Source: Hyparrhenia diplandra (taxonomy: Eukaryota; Streptophyta; Magnoliopsida; Poales; Poaceae). Taken from it: 64,000 nucleotides of DNA. Under the pieces are notes generated by a model. It was not told where the DNA came from. It searched no databases and was given only the letters and a program-made list of their open reading frames with translations. The first letter of the stretch is position 1; every line of letters begins with the position of its first letter. This document shows positions 36,865 through 49,273 of this stretch, one piece after another. The translations under genes were made by a program, and so were the position numbers. The stretch covers positions 62,001 through 126,000 of the forward strand of contig JADLZK010002599.1 in assembly GCA_015847255.1 (NCBI GenBank). Reading direction: 5' to 3'.

Positions 36865-36869
36865 CCTTG

Positions 36870-38293
36870 ATTTGCTCCAATTGGAGATTAGAATAATGGT
36901 TCATACTTAACCCGACCGCTCGGTTAACAATCTTAAGATATCACGTACACTATCACTATCTAAATTCTCTCCTTTTTTCTCTTTCTTCCGGCATATTTGA
37001 ATTGTACTTTCCTTCATGATGATTTTGTTATACCCTCCAAACTAATCCCCCGTATCCAAATTGGACTCACGCCGCCGGAGGCTTAACTTGACTCTCACGT
37101 CATGTACGCACCGCATGGATGCACGGATAATATAAACATGCGCGTTGCAACGGGACTTTTTATGCGGTCACCTAGGTAACTCAGGGTTCAAAAAATTTAT
37201 TTAACAATTGCGTCACATATTACAATACGTTTTGGAATCGAATTATATTACATGGTTGTCTTCAAACAATACCCATACAAATTTAACCTAATCAAGACTC
37301 TTGTGTACTATTTTGTTTTTCCTTCGTCTAATGTAGTCACGTTATTCCATTGCTGAACTTCCCAAAATATTCACAAATGGACTTAACTATATAAACTGAA
37401 CTAAAATGAATCAAGTAGTATGCTATAGTACTGCTATTATACGACATGAAGGCTTTGAATACCTCTGATATGAAACTTTCATCGATCCGGGTCTGGACTC
37501 CTTGGAGTTCGAGGCTGTCAAACTGCAGGGGCACTATTGCGGTTGCGGGCTTGCCGCCACCGGGTCTGGACTCTGCAGTTCTAGGCTGCCAAACTACATG
37601 GGCTGTGTTTAGTTGGTGGGAAACTGGAAAAAAACTGCATTAGAATTAAAAAAGTTCTAGGCGTTTGTTTGTGGTAAACATTAACGCAAAAGCCGTCGTA
37701 CATCAAAACTATGTAATTAGACATTTAGTCGGAAAGGTGCACGTGAGTTTGTATTTCCAGTTTGAACTAAACACAGCGGACCAACGCAGCCGTGTGCCGA
37801 CTCGGAAAGGTGCACGTGACCAATTGTACGTACTCGGTTGGGTCTTGGGACTCGTTAACAAGCCGAGAGAGAGCCTGTGTTTGCTTTCTACACGTAGATG
37901 GAAGAGGCGAGAAAGAAACCGTAGGTGAAAAAAAAAGGCAGAAAATTTTTTTCTCTTTATTAGTAGGTATAGTGCGGGACTTAGTTGGGTTTTTCTTGTC
38001 ATGAGCAATGATTTGTGTTGTTTCCAAAAAAAAATAGCAATGATTTGTGTTTTTAGGGAAAATGGTCTATAGAGGTGGTGAATTAAGTTCGGCCCAATTA
38101 GCAGAAGTCCTCCAGATGGGCTACATCTCAAGTCAGCCCAACCAGCAAAACAAACGAAACTACTCCATCCAGAAAAAGGCCCAAGCGACGGTTGCTGTTG
38201 CTGCCTCCTTTCGCTTCGCCTTCACCCGTTCGCCGTGCGGCCGAGCTCTCTGGTTCCGCCGCTCGCTAGTTGCCTTCCTACACACCCTGACCA
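36870..38293. other. Intergenic region and promoter of the release-factor-like gene
   Basis: No gene is visible in 36870-38050. From about 38085 to 38180 there are GCCCAA/GGCCCA motifs (for example near 38091 and 38176), the reverse form of the site II element common in promoters of plant housekeeping and organellar-protein genes. The gene start follows at 38294. Confidence 0.45.
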
Positions 38294-41200
38294 ATGGCGA
38301 CCGCCATGCGGGGCGGAAGCCTCCTGCGGTTCGGTTTACGCCACGTTTCCTCCCTCCTGTTCCAGGCCCCTCCGTGCCCTGCCCGGAGCCTGTGCCTGAA
38401 CCTGGCCGTTGGCCGGACCGGGCTGGTACGTCTCCGGTGCTTGGCGGCCGGGGCCGGCGACGACGGGGGCAAGAAGGTGTCGGCTCGGCTGGCTCTGACG
38501 CAGCAGGTGCTGCGGGACGCCGAGGAGCGCGCCGCGTCGGCGGGCTCCGACCCTGCCCCTAAGATCACCCTGGGTAATTAACTACAGCTGTCCTGGGTCC
38601 TCATTCTGCCTTCCAATCGGTTCCAGAATCCAGAACCTTATTGATTTCTGAATGTCAGTGTCACACCCTAGCATCAAACCTGGTGTAGTCTGTAGCTTAT
38701 GTACCACAGTTCACAATATGAATCCGGCGTTAATACTTATTATGATCACAAGGGGCACTGTATGTGCAAACTGTTATAGGAGCTTTGCACTGAGTCTCCT
38801 CAAGGCTCAAGCCTGTAGAGACCCTATTTGCATAACAACTTATGGGCGTATGTGGTAAGTTCATTTGACCGAAATGGCTACCCCCAGGGGAGTTGCCTGT
38901 GCGATTTAAAGGTATCCGCTACTAATTCATTAGTTCCATGTTAAGTTTATTTCACTTTACGAACAAGCTGTGAACATGATTGGTATGATATTTTGTCAGT
39001 GCGCCGTTCTTTGATTAGAAACTGTCGGTGCTGTAGCACTTGCAAGTTAATGAACTGGCTGTTTACAACTTACAAAAGCAGATAAAGGAGGAAAACCAAA
39101 ACAAGCTACCTCATGAAACTGGCTGTTTGCCATGGACAAACAAACAAAACCATTTACATATTCTGTTCAATGGTGTGTCCAGGGTGCTTGTAGCTGCTTT
39201 TGTTCTGGATGTTGTGCTCTTTAAACTGTTTGCATGGGTTATAGTGCTAGGCTAGTTGCTTGAATCAAGTAGCTTAGTCCTAGTGCATCTGCCCAGCGCT
39301 GTTTTCTCCCTTTTATTTCTGGTTATCAGAATGCTTGTATTTCTGTTATTACAGTGATGGAAATGGGGTTTTTCCTCGTTTCCAAAAAGGACTGTATTTT
39401 GTGTTCATAAGACAGTATAAACACAACATCTTCTGCAATGTTCTGGGTTAGTTACAATTGAGAATGCATTTTCTTGTCACATATTGTTGAAGATGGAGAT
39501 GTTACCTGTGCAACAGAAAATGACTGAGAGCTCTTTCTATGACCCTGAGTGGATTTGGTATGTCATCAACTGCAATATGTGTAGAACTGTAGATGGGACT
39601 GGAAGATGTTAATATCCATGGAAATAGAACTTATGGTGGCCTTTTTTTCTCTCGATAATTATGTGGGTCCAACATGAAATATTTCAGTGTTATGAAATTA
39701 TTTTTTGAAATTTGATGACCATGTCTATTTAGTGCTTGAATTGCCAAAATTTGTTCTAACTCCATTTTATCTGCAGATCATGTTACTGTTAATTTTGCAA
39801 GAAGTGGTGGTCCTGGTGGTCAGAATGTTAATAAAGGTTTCATGTTTTCCTCCATTCTCTTTTTCTCATTGCATATAGACCATTGGTGCCAATTTCTCAT
39901 GTGTTTAATCATCGTATTGACATTTATTTACATTTGTATTTTCTCTTCCTCCTGTTTCTGCATTCAGAATTTAATGAGTGCTGTGCTTCATTCATATTTC
40001 AATCACTCAAGAATTTTTTTTTCTTCTTATTTTCACTCTTATTCATTGGATATTTTTTTTCTAAAGAACATTCATTAGATAATTGTTGTTGCCCATACTT
40101 CAAAGTGCTTAAACTCTTCTGGCTGATGAATATGGCAAATTAAGGTCTGGTCACTCTCTAGTCAACGGCTTCTCCTGTTGAGTTTTTTTTTAATCATACC
40201 TAGATTGGGTAGTCAAATTTCATTGCTATATTGCTTCTTGATTGTTCGATCTCCCTTGGAGGCATGTCCTGCCTATATAGTGAGTATTTTGGCACCAGCC
40301 AGCCAACAGATCAGATCCAACTTATATTCCTAAGCATAAGGTTCCTAATACTAGTAAATTTCCTAATTGATGCATTGTTTCCTCTAACGAACTCAGAGAT
40401 CTCTGAGTAATAATCAGTTAAGTACTTATTGCAGTTAACACAAAAGGTTGACATGCGATTCAATGTTAAGGAAGCTCACTGGCTTGGGGAGAGAATCAAG
40501 GAACGAATATTACAAGCGGTATAAGAAACCTTCTTATGTAACTGCTGTTTCCTTACACTTTTTTTATAATCATCTAGTCTTATATGCATTTTATTAATTC
40601 CTTTCATATCCCTTTTCTAAATCCTGTGAACACGTTGTTCATATTTTGAGTTTTCTTTATGCACAGGAGAAGAATAGGATAAATAAAGACGGAGAGCTTG
40701 TTATATCGATCTACAAAAACTAGAACACAGAAGTAATTATTCTTCTATTATCCTTTTGGTCATTTTTTATTTATTGCAATTGATACGATTTATCATCTTA
40801 GGGGCAACATTGAAGATGCATTGCAGAAAATACAGGTATGCTCCTTCTATTTCATCTTTTTTCTAGGACTAGATCACTTGCCTTACTCCACAAATCTATC
40901 TTGAACAGGCAATCATTGATGCTGCATCATATGTTCCTCCACCCCCAACAGAAGACCAAAAGAAAAAGATTGAAAAAAATGTAAGCCGTTTCATTCACCG
41001 GTGGCTTCCTCCTAAGTCATGTTTCCATTGGTAGTTCTTATGTCACACAGCCAACACGGGCCGTACCCCTCGGCGGAGAAAACGGGCTAACAAGGGCCCA
41101 GGGAGGGCGCCGGCTGGGCCCCGTGCCACGCGCTAGGGCTGCGTGCATGTGGAGAGGGGGGGCGTCGCTGCGCCCCGCCGATACATGAGGACTATAAATA

Positions 41201-41970
41201 CTTGGAATCAATCAAACCAAGTAATAGACAGGCTCAGGCTAAAGCTCTTTCCCTATCTCTCTCTCTCTCTCCTTCACCAGCGTGGCCGCCCCCTCCTGCG
41301 CCTCCACCCCCACGCCGCCGCCTCTATGCCCTAGCCACCGCCGGTCACCCCCTGCCAAGCCCCTGACATCTTATATGGGATAGACTGCGCCAAAGTGCTC
41401 AATAATTTCTCCAGAAGTGAATTAAAGCAACACCATATATTATTTTCATAAAGTTCTCATACTCTAAAGTTCCTGGTAGTTCTGCATTGCAACAGTTTAT
41501 TGACGATCATCCGCTTTCGGATATTTCATGGACTTACTTTGAGATGCTTCAATATTGCACTTTCTAATGTCAAATGGATAGATTTTGTAGATTAGTTCTT
41601 TTGTTTAAGTGCATCATATTGCTAGTAGTTGCAGAAGAATCGCACTGCAGTTGCTTAAGAATGGTGTTGCAGTTGCTATTGCTAGTAATTTATTGCTCAG
41701 AACGTTTGGGCTGTTTCTTCAAGAGATCATAGAAACCTTCTGTATGTAGTTGTAATTGCTAAATCTTTACTATTTTCGCTAAAAAATCAATGTAGGATGT
41801 TTCTTGACTGCAAAGATTAAATGTTCCATTTTGGGGGCAAATGACAGTGGTAATTTTGTTGTTCCATTGGTAATTACAGTGCTGCAGCTGCTGAAAGGAA
41901 GAGACTTCAGAATAAGAAGGTGATTTCACAGAAGAAGCAATTTAGGCGTAACAGAAGTAGCTGGGATTGA
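38294..41970 (+). CDS. Class I peptide-release-factor-like protein (mL62/ICT1 type), organellar
   Basis: The protein is expected to act as a codon-independent peptidyl-tRNA hydrolase that rescues stalled organellar ribosomes. Exon 1 (38294-38573) encodes an Arg/Ser-rich transit peptide. Exon 2 (39777-39836) has the catalytic GGQ motif in 'GGPGGQNVNK'. Others are 40447-40518 ('MRFNVKEAHWL'), 40667-40732, 40802-40835, 40909-40980, and the last from 41880 with the basic tail 'KKQFRRNRSSWD' that contacts the ribosome. The canonical exon 2-3 junction is off by one base. There is one extra base near 40709 and one extra A in the run 40973-40979; each breaks an otherwise conserved frame. The final intron holds a solo LTR. 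Sequence error is the likeliest cause of the breaks. Confidence 0.85.
41041..41368 (+). mobile_element. Solo LTR in the last intron, TSD TCTTA
   Basis: A 328 bp insert with ends TGTCACACAG...CCCTGACA flanked by TCTTA (41036-41040 and 41369-41373). It has a TATAAATA box at 41193-41200 followed by a CT-rich leader, as LTR promoters often do. It is GC-rich against an AT-rich intron. The family is not recognised. Confidence 0.88.
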
Positions 41971-43171
41971 TGCAAGGTATCTTGCACAGACCTGTCTTTC
42001 TGTTTTGTGTCATTATTTCCTGGTGGGCATTAACAATATTTCAGCGGGGGTAATTACCGCTGTTTCTTATTCTCTAATATCAATTTGTTGTTTGTTTAAA
42101 AGTTATAATCTAAACGCTTTGTTGATTGAGATGAGCCTGAATCTCTGACAAGTGTCATTTGCTCAGCTTCTTGTTGGGGTCGCAAAAGCATTCGGCTGAT
42201 CCTTACTGCAGAGGTGTACACAAACCGACGAAAAACTAGGGTCAGGCTTGCTGAAGGTATCTTGGTGAAGAAGACCGGCCTCTGACGGGAAACACGGGAA
42301 ACACTGCGTGGGTCCTAACGCACGCTATACAAATCAGTTGTCCTGTTCCTGAACTTGATCACCGATCAGAACATCAGATAGTTAGTGTTCAAGTGTAACT
42401 GAGGGTTCATCTGTAAAGCCGTAAACAATTATTACCAAATTTTGGGGTCAGCGACGCCCGTTGAAGAACATCGTTGTGTGATTAGCTGAACATGTTTTTG
42501 GCGTCCACTGGTTGCAAATTATGCAGTGACGAGAGAGAGCGTCACACAGAGCATGGGGTGTGGCTGAAGTTCTGACTTCTGAGTATTATTGAAAATAAGG
42601 CTCCACTGTACCAGGCCATGGGCCATCATCGCAGGTCACCAGTTCATCACTGCTCACGGAGCAACGGACTCACAGGCTAGGAGCGTAGGACCACTGAAGA
42701 GTTCTTTTTTTATTTTTGAGCAGATACTGAATTATTGATCCACCGTTGGTTGCCAGTCCGCCAGTTCGAACTTCCATCAGAATTGCACCACACCTACTGT
42801 ATAGCCCGTTAGAGCACCCTCAACAGTTGAGATAACTAAGCTGTCGAGACAAAAAACACGTTGTCACGTTAAATAGAAAGACATAAAAATGCTTGTACTG
42901 ATTACTATTAACTTTATCGCATACTCCGTATGACGTGACAGCATGATTTGGACATTGGCGCAATCAAACAATTTAAATCTAAAAATAAATTGTTTTATAA
43001 GTATATTATATTTTAGCTCGTGCCAGCGTAGACACCGCAAGCAGACCAGCCTTCCATGGTTTGGCGGCCGCGGTCTTCTCGCCCTGGGGCTAGAGCATCA
43101 ACCGCGCCCCGACCGAGAGCTTTGACTTCAGATCACCGACCTCTACAGATTCGAAGGCCACCGGGAGGGAC
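41971..43171. other. 3' flank of the release-factor-like gene
   Basis: The 3' UTR probably extends some hundred bases past 41970. No gene, RNA or clear transposon boundary is visible in the remainder. Confidence 0.4.
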
Positions 43172-43970
43172 GTGGCCTGCACTGGCGGAGCTACATGGAT
43201 GCCTGGGTATTCCCAGGAATACCCAACTTTTTTGTATATGCATAAGTATATATATATGTATACTGAAATATATAATGTATTGGTAATTTTCAAACACAAA
43301 GTCCGCCACAGGCAATTTCCTTGGCTCGGTTTGAGCTTATAAGGCCGGCCCACAACACACAAGAGCTCAAGGCCCAGTGCCCAGGGCACGATGCCCCCTT
43401 CAAATGATTCGCATGGACGCGGTCCGCGAGGCGAAGACACACCCCGACAGCGTCGCGCGACGCCCACCTCGTCGGTCTTCCGGCTTCTGTTCGCCATTCC
43501 CCAATCCCCAATCCCTAACCCTAATCTCTAGCCTGCGGCTCTTTTCCGGAGAGGAGGCGACGAGGAGTCGTGGCGGCCGGCGGCGGCTTCGGCGGCGCAG
43601 CGTAAGCGCCGCGGCGCCCGGGCGTGCTTGGGCGGGGGGAGCGCGGGCGGCTAGCTACTGGCGTGCGGCGTGGTGGCCTGGTGAGGCATGATTCTCCCCA
43701 ATCCCCAATGGGCACTGGATTTGGTCATTTCTCTTTTGGATTTAGCCCAATCCCCATTCTTTTTTTTTTTTTCTGTAGATTTAAAGAAGAAAACAGTTGA
43801 TTTGAAGAGTTTGTGGGAAAGAGCATCAAAGACAAGAAAAGTAGAATTAGGTTACTTATTAGTTTTTTTCCTACTTTCATGCCATATTTGAAACTTGTTG
43901 CTATGCATTGGATTTTTTTGGTTGTGGGAATACCCAACTTCCAAAAACGGCTCCGCCCATTGGTGGCTGG
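43172..43970. mobile_element. Non-autonomous hAT-like DNA transposon
   Basis: The element (43180-43962, 783 bp) starts CACTGGCGGAGC and ends GGCTCCGCCCATTG, with a second inverted match of GGGTATTCCC further in on both sides. Eight-base flanks GTGGCCTG and GTGGCTGG differ at two positions, fitting an aged hAT target-site duplication. No transposase is present; the interior has a GC-rich block (43560-43680) and a T-run. Confidence 0.65.
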
Positions 43971-45088
43971 ACCGTCATCCTCAAAGGTTGCCATCGCGGC
44001 GACGACGAGCCCCCGATCATCCTAGGTAGGACATCCCCAATGCCGATGACGCCGATGGCCAACGTAGACCCCGGTGTTGCTCGCCTCCCGGGCGGACGGG
44101 AGGGCTCGTTGCCCGACCATCGGGGCCAACCCTCTTCAAATAGGTCTAATGGATAAGCACGGGAAGGAGCTTCTTTGGTACCTTCCTCGCCCACCTATGA
44201 ATTTGGAGGAGCAAAGGAGTTGGGGCGCCGAGCCGGGCACCGGCGAGGTGCCGATTGATCCGGAGGCCCTAGCCGCGGACTCCAAGTCGCGATCACGAGG
44301 CCATGGGAGCACCGCGATAAGGTCGCGACACGGTGGGCGTTGGCTCAAGGGCACGCCGGCGGACGGCTTCCCACGCGACGCCAAAGATCGTTATTGGGCA
44401 TGAGGGGGAGGTCACGCCACATGGGAAAGTGGTCAAGATCCCTGTGTTGGTCGTGGCGACCACCTAGGAGCGTGGCGGCGGACGATGGGCGATGGCGACA
44501 TATATTGCTCCCGTACGCATACAAGGATGTCGGGATGGACTGGTCCTTTTATGATGGCGGCGATGTTGGGAGCTCGGCGGGCATATCGAGGGGAGTTCGC
44601 TAACGGTTGCTCAAGAAGGCCGCGCACATCATTATAGACGCCCGCAACAAAAGTTGCGGACCAAGTTCTTCGACCACTCATCCAGGCTTCCTCTCACACG
44701 TGAGGATAGCGGCTAAGACACTTCGTGAACATCCCGGTCGTCAAGTGAGGAAAGCCCTTGTCTTCTACGGCCGGCCGGCGACTTAGAGGGAAAACGGCGG
44801 TGGAGGCCAAGTGAGCAGAGGCCATGTTCGGCGACGACCCCCGCGACACGGCGGTGAGTCATTGCGGGGAACTCTTCCCCAACCCTACGCCCAAACGGTC
44901 CAGCGGGCGACACGTTAACATGCATGAGCGCCGCCGCCAATTCACGAATCCGGCCGGTGCCGCGCAATCTAAATGTCTAATCCAAGAGTAATCCGTTTAG
45001 GAGGAAAGACTTGGGAGTGACGGCATATTGTAATACCTAACTCCGGGAGAAACGCGTGGATGATGAAAAAACTCAGACCTACTACATA
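43971..45088. other. GC-rich intergenic block without a recognised gene
   Basis: Open frames up to about 110 codons occur on both strands (for example 44074-44403 + and 44433-44681 -). None shows a domain I recognise. The block may be a decayed transposon or gene fragment. Confidence 0.35.
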
Positions 45089-45120
45089 CTCCCTCCGTCC
45101 TAAAAATAAGAGACGTTTTG
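45089..45120 (+). mobile_element. Truncated Stowaway MITE end
   Basis: CTCCCTCCGTCC preceded by TA matches the terminal repeat of the Stowaway at 16014. A matching opposite end was not found nearby, so only one arm seems to remain. Confidence 0.5.
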
Positions 45121-48100
45121 GGGTAAACAAAACGGACACCATTAACAAGAACGGTGGTAGATGACCGCATGCCCCCTACTCGGTGTTCAGCAATGAGCCT
45201 CAACCCTAGGCAAACCCAAAACCAAGTTTCTCTCTTAAAAGCAAGTTTTCTGGTCCCGGATCCATTTGCTCCTCCCAAGAAGTCTCTTCCTTTTTTTTTT
45301 TCATTTTTTTTATTCACAACAGTGGCCGACATAGCTGATGGTTGGGGAGGGAGAGCCTAGGGTGAGTGAACATAGCCCACAAAGAAGAACGTCTTTCTTT
45401 GCGAAACATTTTTTGAATGGCAAAGCGTCTCTGTAAAAATTTTGAGCTAGTACAAAAAGATGTGCAAGTCTTTTACGTATTTAAGAAAAAAATATATTAG
45501 TCTATTATGATTTAAAAAAATATTAAAAAGAAAACCATTCAGCGCATGCGTAGCCTGGACAGACCGACTGCCAGAAGCTCAGAGTAGGGGCCGTGTGAGT
45601 CGTGTCCCCTGGCAGCAGGAAGGCGTCATGCGGTCACAATGACGCTACTGGCACACCGTGCACGCGAGGCAGACGGCCAGACGCCCGGCAGAGCTCGGCA
45701 GACCAGGGCCCGACGCCCGACGACTTGGTCAGTTGGCAACCCCCGAGGCCGCCTGCCATCGCCATTCCCTCGTCGTCCGTGCCAGCCGCGTCAGGGAGTA
45801 CTGTAGTGAGCTGGCTGCCAGGCTTTGACTGCCGTCTGCCGGGCACGAGCACGACGACGTGCTGTGACGGACTACGGACGGGACCAGCGGCCGGACCAAA
45901 ATTAACCGGGCGGTTGGACGTCCTGTCGCGGCGGACGACGTGGGGAGGAGCGGAAAACCCGCGGGCACGGCAGAGGCGACCGCGGTGTGCTGCCACGGAC
46001 GCGACGGGCGCCTGTGGTGTGGACTCGCTTCGCTGTGCCGGGTGCTGCAGCTGGCCTAGCTGCTGGCCTGTGGCCTGCTGCTGGGTCTGGGTGTCGCCGT
46101 GTCGGTGTCGCGCGCGCGCGCACGGGCGTGTGCATCCGGACATCGCGCTTCTCTCGACGAGTGCACGGGCGGGCCACGGGTTGCCGGGCTGAGGAGGTGG
46201 GGGCGGGGCATTGAGCTCCCGGGCCGACGGGGCGGGGCGTCAGCGCAACGGTTACTGTGCACTGTTTATGTGCTGCGTGGTCTGTGAAACTGGCTGTACA
46301 GCGTCCGTGTTGTATCGTCGCGGGTCGCGGCCTCTCGCGCCGCTCACGGCCGTGCGAGCCTGGGACCGTGGGTATCTCACACTTTTTTTCTCGGAGTAAA
46401 GTGGTAAGTAATCTGTGCATCCCTATATCACCTCCCCAATCTCATTTTTTTAAATAAAACATAAAAACCCTCCTTGCATCACACCCCATCTTTGGGAGAT
46501 CGGAAAAACCTTCCCCTTAGCGCAAATATCGAGCCCCGCATCTCTCCCCAACGGTCTCGCGTCGGCGGGGAGGCCTTTTTCGCTGAAATATTTTGCCGAT
46601 TCTCGGTGATCACCGCCGCGACCTTCATGGCCTCGTTCATGGGCTTCGTGCTACGACAAGGGCACAATCTCGTCGAGGCCGCTTTACGATCCAAGATGTA
46701 CTAGTACACCGAGATTCAAGACGAACGTATAGTAGACGATCCAAGATGTACTAGTAGATCGATGACAGGAAGGACCGTGCGGCGCCGGGGGCCCGGCTTT
46801 GTGGAGGAGGAAACGCCGTGGATACGTTAACAACGATGGATACTCCCCATCAACTACCGGGCCAACTAAACTCATCTAGTGGGCCCAAATTTGAGTATTG
46901 GAAGATACTAAATATAGGGGGGTTGGAGATTGATAGTTTTTTTCAATCCAATTCTTTTGAGAGGTCCTAAACACATAGATATTGGGAGATAATTATAGAA
47001 TCTTGTTGGAGTTGCTTTAACTGTGCATGCCTCGCCGTGCACAGTCTTGCTCGTGACGATGCATCGAACCCAACGGTATGCATTGCCGATTCTCGGTGAC
47101 TGCGCTCAATGCTGTGGGTATGTACCAATGTACGGTCTATTTGGTTTTGTCCCGTGACAAAAATGGAGTACGTTGTTCATAGTCGATCCGGTCAGAAATA
47201 ATTGATCGACTAAGGGGGCTGACTGTCCTAGGACAAGAACAGAAGAGTCACAGGCCCCGTTATTCGCTTGGCTTATCACCACCGGGCCGTGATTTTTTCT
47301 CACAAAGATCGCCCGCCGATCGACCAGGCGAAGATACTTTCTCTCACAAAGATCGTACCCACCATACAAACCCGGCCAAACAGGTTCACACTGTATGATG
47401 ATTTTTGAGGGGAACAAAATCTTTCCATATCTTTCTATCAAGCTTTTGCTCTATTGTTCGTGGGAAAAAATAGTTTGTGCCTTTGGTATCCCTTGTTTGC
47501 CAGGGTGGGAACAAAACAATGTTTAAATCCTGAAAATTAACACCGTTCGAACCGAAAAGCATTGTACCACTTTTCGTTTGTTTGTGATAAATATTATCCT
47601 ACCATGAGGTAAATAGGCTCAAAAGATTAGTCTTGCAATGGAAATCTAAATTGTGCAATTAGTTATTTTATTTACCTACATTTCATACTCCATGCATGCA
47701 TCTTTTTGGTACATTTAATGTTTTGATGTGACGGAAATTTTGAAATTTCAAGCCAAATTCGGGTGATCTAAACACAACCAATGCAACTTTAAGGTTCAAA
47801 GAAAACACAATGCATCTTTATTACATGTTCACTTTTTATCTCGATTTATGTGCGTTCCGTCTTTAAAGGACATCTAAAACATACTCACAGAAAAGTTACA
47901 AGAAGGAAAAATGTAGTAATTCTGCAAAACTTAAAATGCAGGAAAAGTTGCTAATGAAATATCTGGATACAAAAAAAAAAAAAAAAAAAAATACTAGTGA
48001 GAGATGCACACAAAGAAAAATTTCCAAGAGGATGGACCTCATGTTAGGTTTTCCTCTCATAGTTTCTATAGATTAAGCCTTTTCATAGGATTTTTGTTGG

Positions 48101-49226
48101 ATTTGAAAATGTGAATTTTTTTGTTTGGAACGGCCACATAGAAATTCCTATAAGTTAGAATCCTACAAAATTTCTTTATGGATCCTAGTAGGAATGTATA
48201 GAGTTATAAGAAGTTTGTACGAACTTCAAAGGATGTTATGAAAATTTTTTATGAAATTTTAGTAATTTAACTAAAATGGCATAGAAGTATTTTGAACTGT
48301 GAAATACATGGCAGTAGTAGGGCCATTCTCTAGGTCTTTTTCAGAGCATCTTGTCTCGTGAAAAGCAGGAGCCGTTTTGAAAATATTTGAAAAAATAACT
48401 CTAGCTGTACACCAAGCAGGGCTTAATACTCTATGGCAAGTTCGTGAGGATGAATTGGGAGAAGACATGTTTTTTTTCGGCTCTAGCTTTGGGTGCTCCG
48501 TTTCTAGCTTTGGCTCCTCCGTGCCTCAAGGATGTGTTGGCCTCTTTTGCTAGGGCTCCTCGCATGGAGTCACTTTTTTCATAGAACTGAAGAGAAGACC
48601 CGAGCCGTATTTCTAGTACCCTAGTTAAGGGCTGCTTTAAAAATTCTGTTTAACAGAGCTTCTTATAAGCGCCCGGTTTTTTAAGTCTTCTTTAGGACTT
48701 TTTGCATACTAAAGTTTAGTGCATCATTAGATAACATGCTGAATATACACTAATTAAAATTTTTCATTTTAACGTGTTCTACTATAATCATTTAATCTCT
48801 AACAATTTTTGTTAGATCAAAATTAGTTTACCTTTATATACCTTTCTATTTGACATCAAACATGGACAAGTGATGAACCAACTATTAAAATCACTAGTTC
48901 TAAAAGTAGGATTTTATGGACTAATTAATGAACTAACAACTACTTGAGTGTTGGATTAGTTATTAGTAGTGAGAAACACTAATCAACTAGACATGCCCTA
49001 AGGTTAAACTTCAGTTTAAAATTCATCAAACAGACCCAGCACGACTCTTTATAAGGCGAAGCCAGAGGCCGAGGCCGGCCCGTCCCTTTCTCCCTTGGTC
49101 GAGTTACGGTTCTCGGCGCAATACATTTCCCAACAAATTGCGCCGTATACGCATGGTCCTCCACCACCGCTAAACCCTTCCCAAAGAATCCCCAAATCTC
49201 CCACACCCCAAAGCCTTCGAGGCCCG
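45121..49226. other. Long intergenic region
   Basis: 45121-45560 is AT-rich. 45600-46350 is GC-rich with overlapping frames on all strands and no recognised protein. 46480-46900 contains a short direct repeat, CGATCCAAGATGTACTAGTA-like, at about 46686 and 46738. The rest to 49000 is AT-rich with a poly-A run near 47971. No gene or RNA is supported. Confidence 0.4.
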
Positions 49227-49235
49227 AAACCCTAG
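49227..49235 (+). promoter_or_regulatory. Telo-box upstream of ICln
   Basis: AAACCCTAG, 39 bases before the ICln start codon. This motif is common in 5' regions of plant translation and housekeeping genes. Confidence 0.55.
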
Positions 49236-49273
49236 CTCCTCGGCCTCCCCGCCGACCGATTCCACTTCCACCC

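Larger units (their letters stand above)
16785..36869 (-). mobile_element. Ty3/gypsy retrotransposon, degenerate, with TSD CCTTG
   Basis: The element occupies 16790-36864 and is flanked by CCTTG on both sides (16785-16789 and 36865-36869). It is transcribed leftward. Its LTRs are 16790-17322 and 36316-36864, both with TGTC...GACA ends. The own interior remains in two pieces (17323-17579 and about 34000-36315), because a copia element sits between them. The right piece holds, on the minus strand, gag, a retropepsin-type protease and the start of integrase. Recognisable reverse transcriptase and RNase H are missing. Confidence 0.9.

Noticed and set aside
39040..39255. 71-codon plus-strand frame
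   Set aside because: It lies in the first intron of the release-factor-like gene and has no recognisable features.
45602..46420. Several overlapping frames of 130-196 codons
   Set aside because: GC-rich region with open frames in most readings, no recognisable motifs and no conserved splice or start context.
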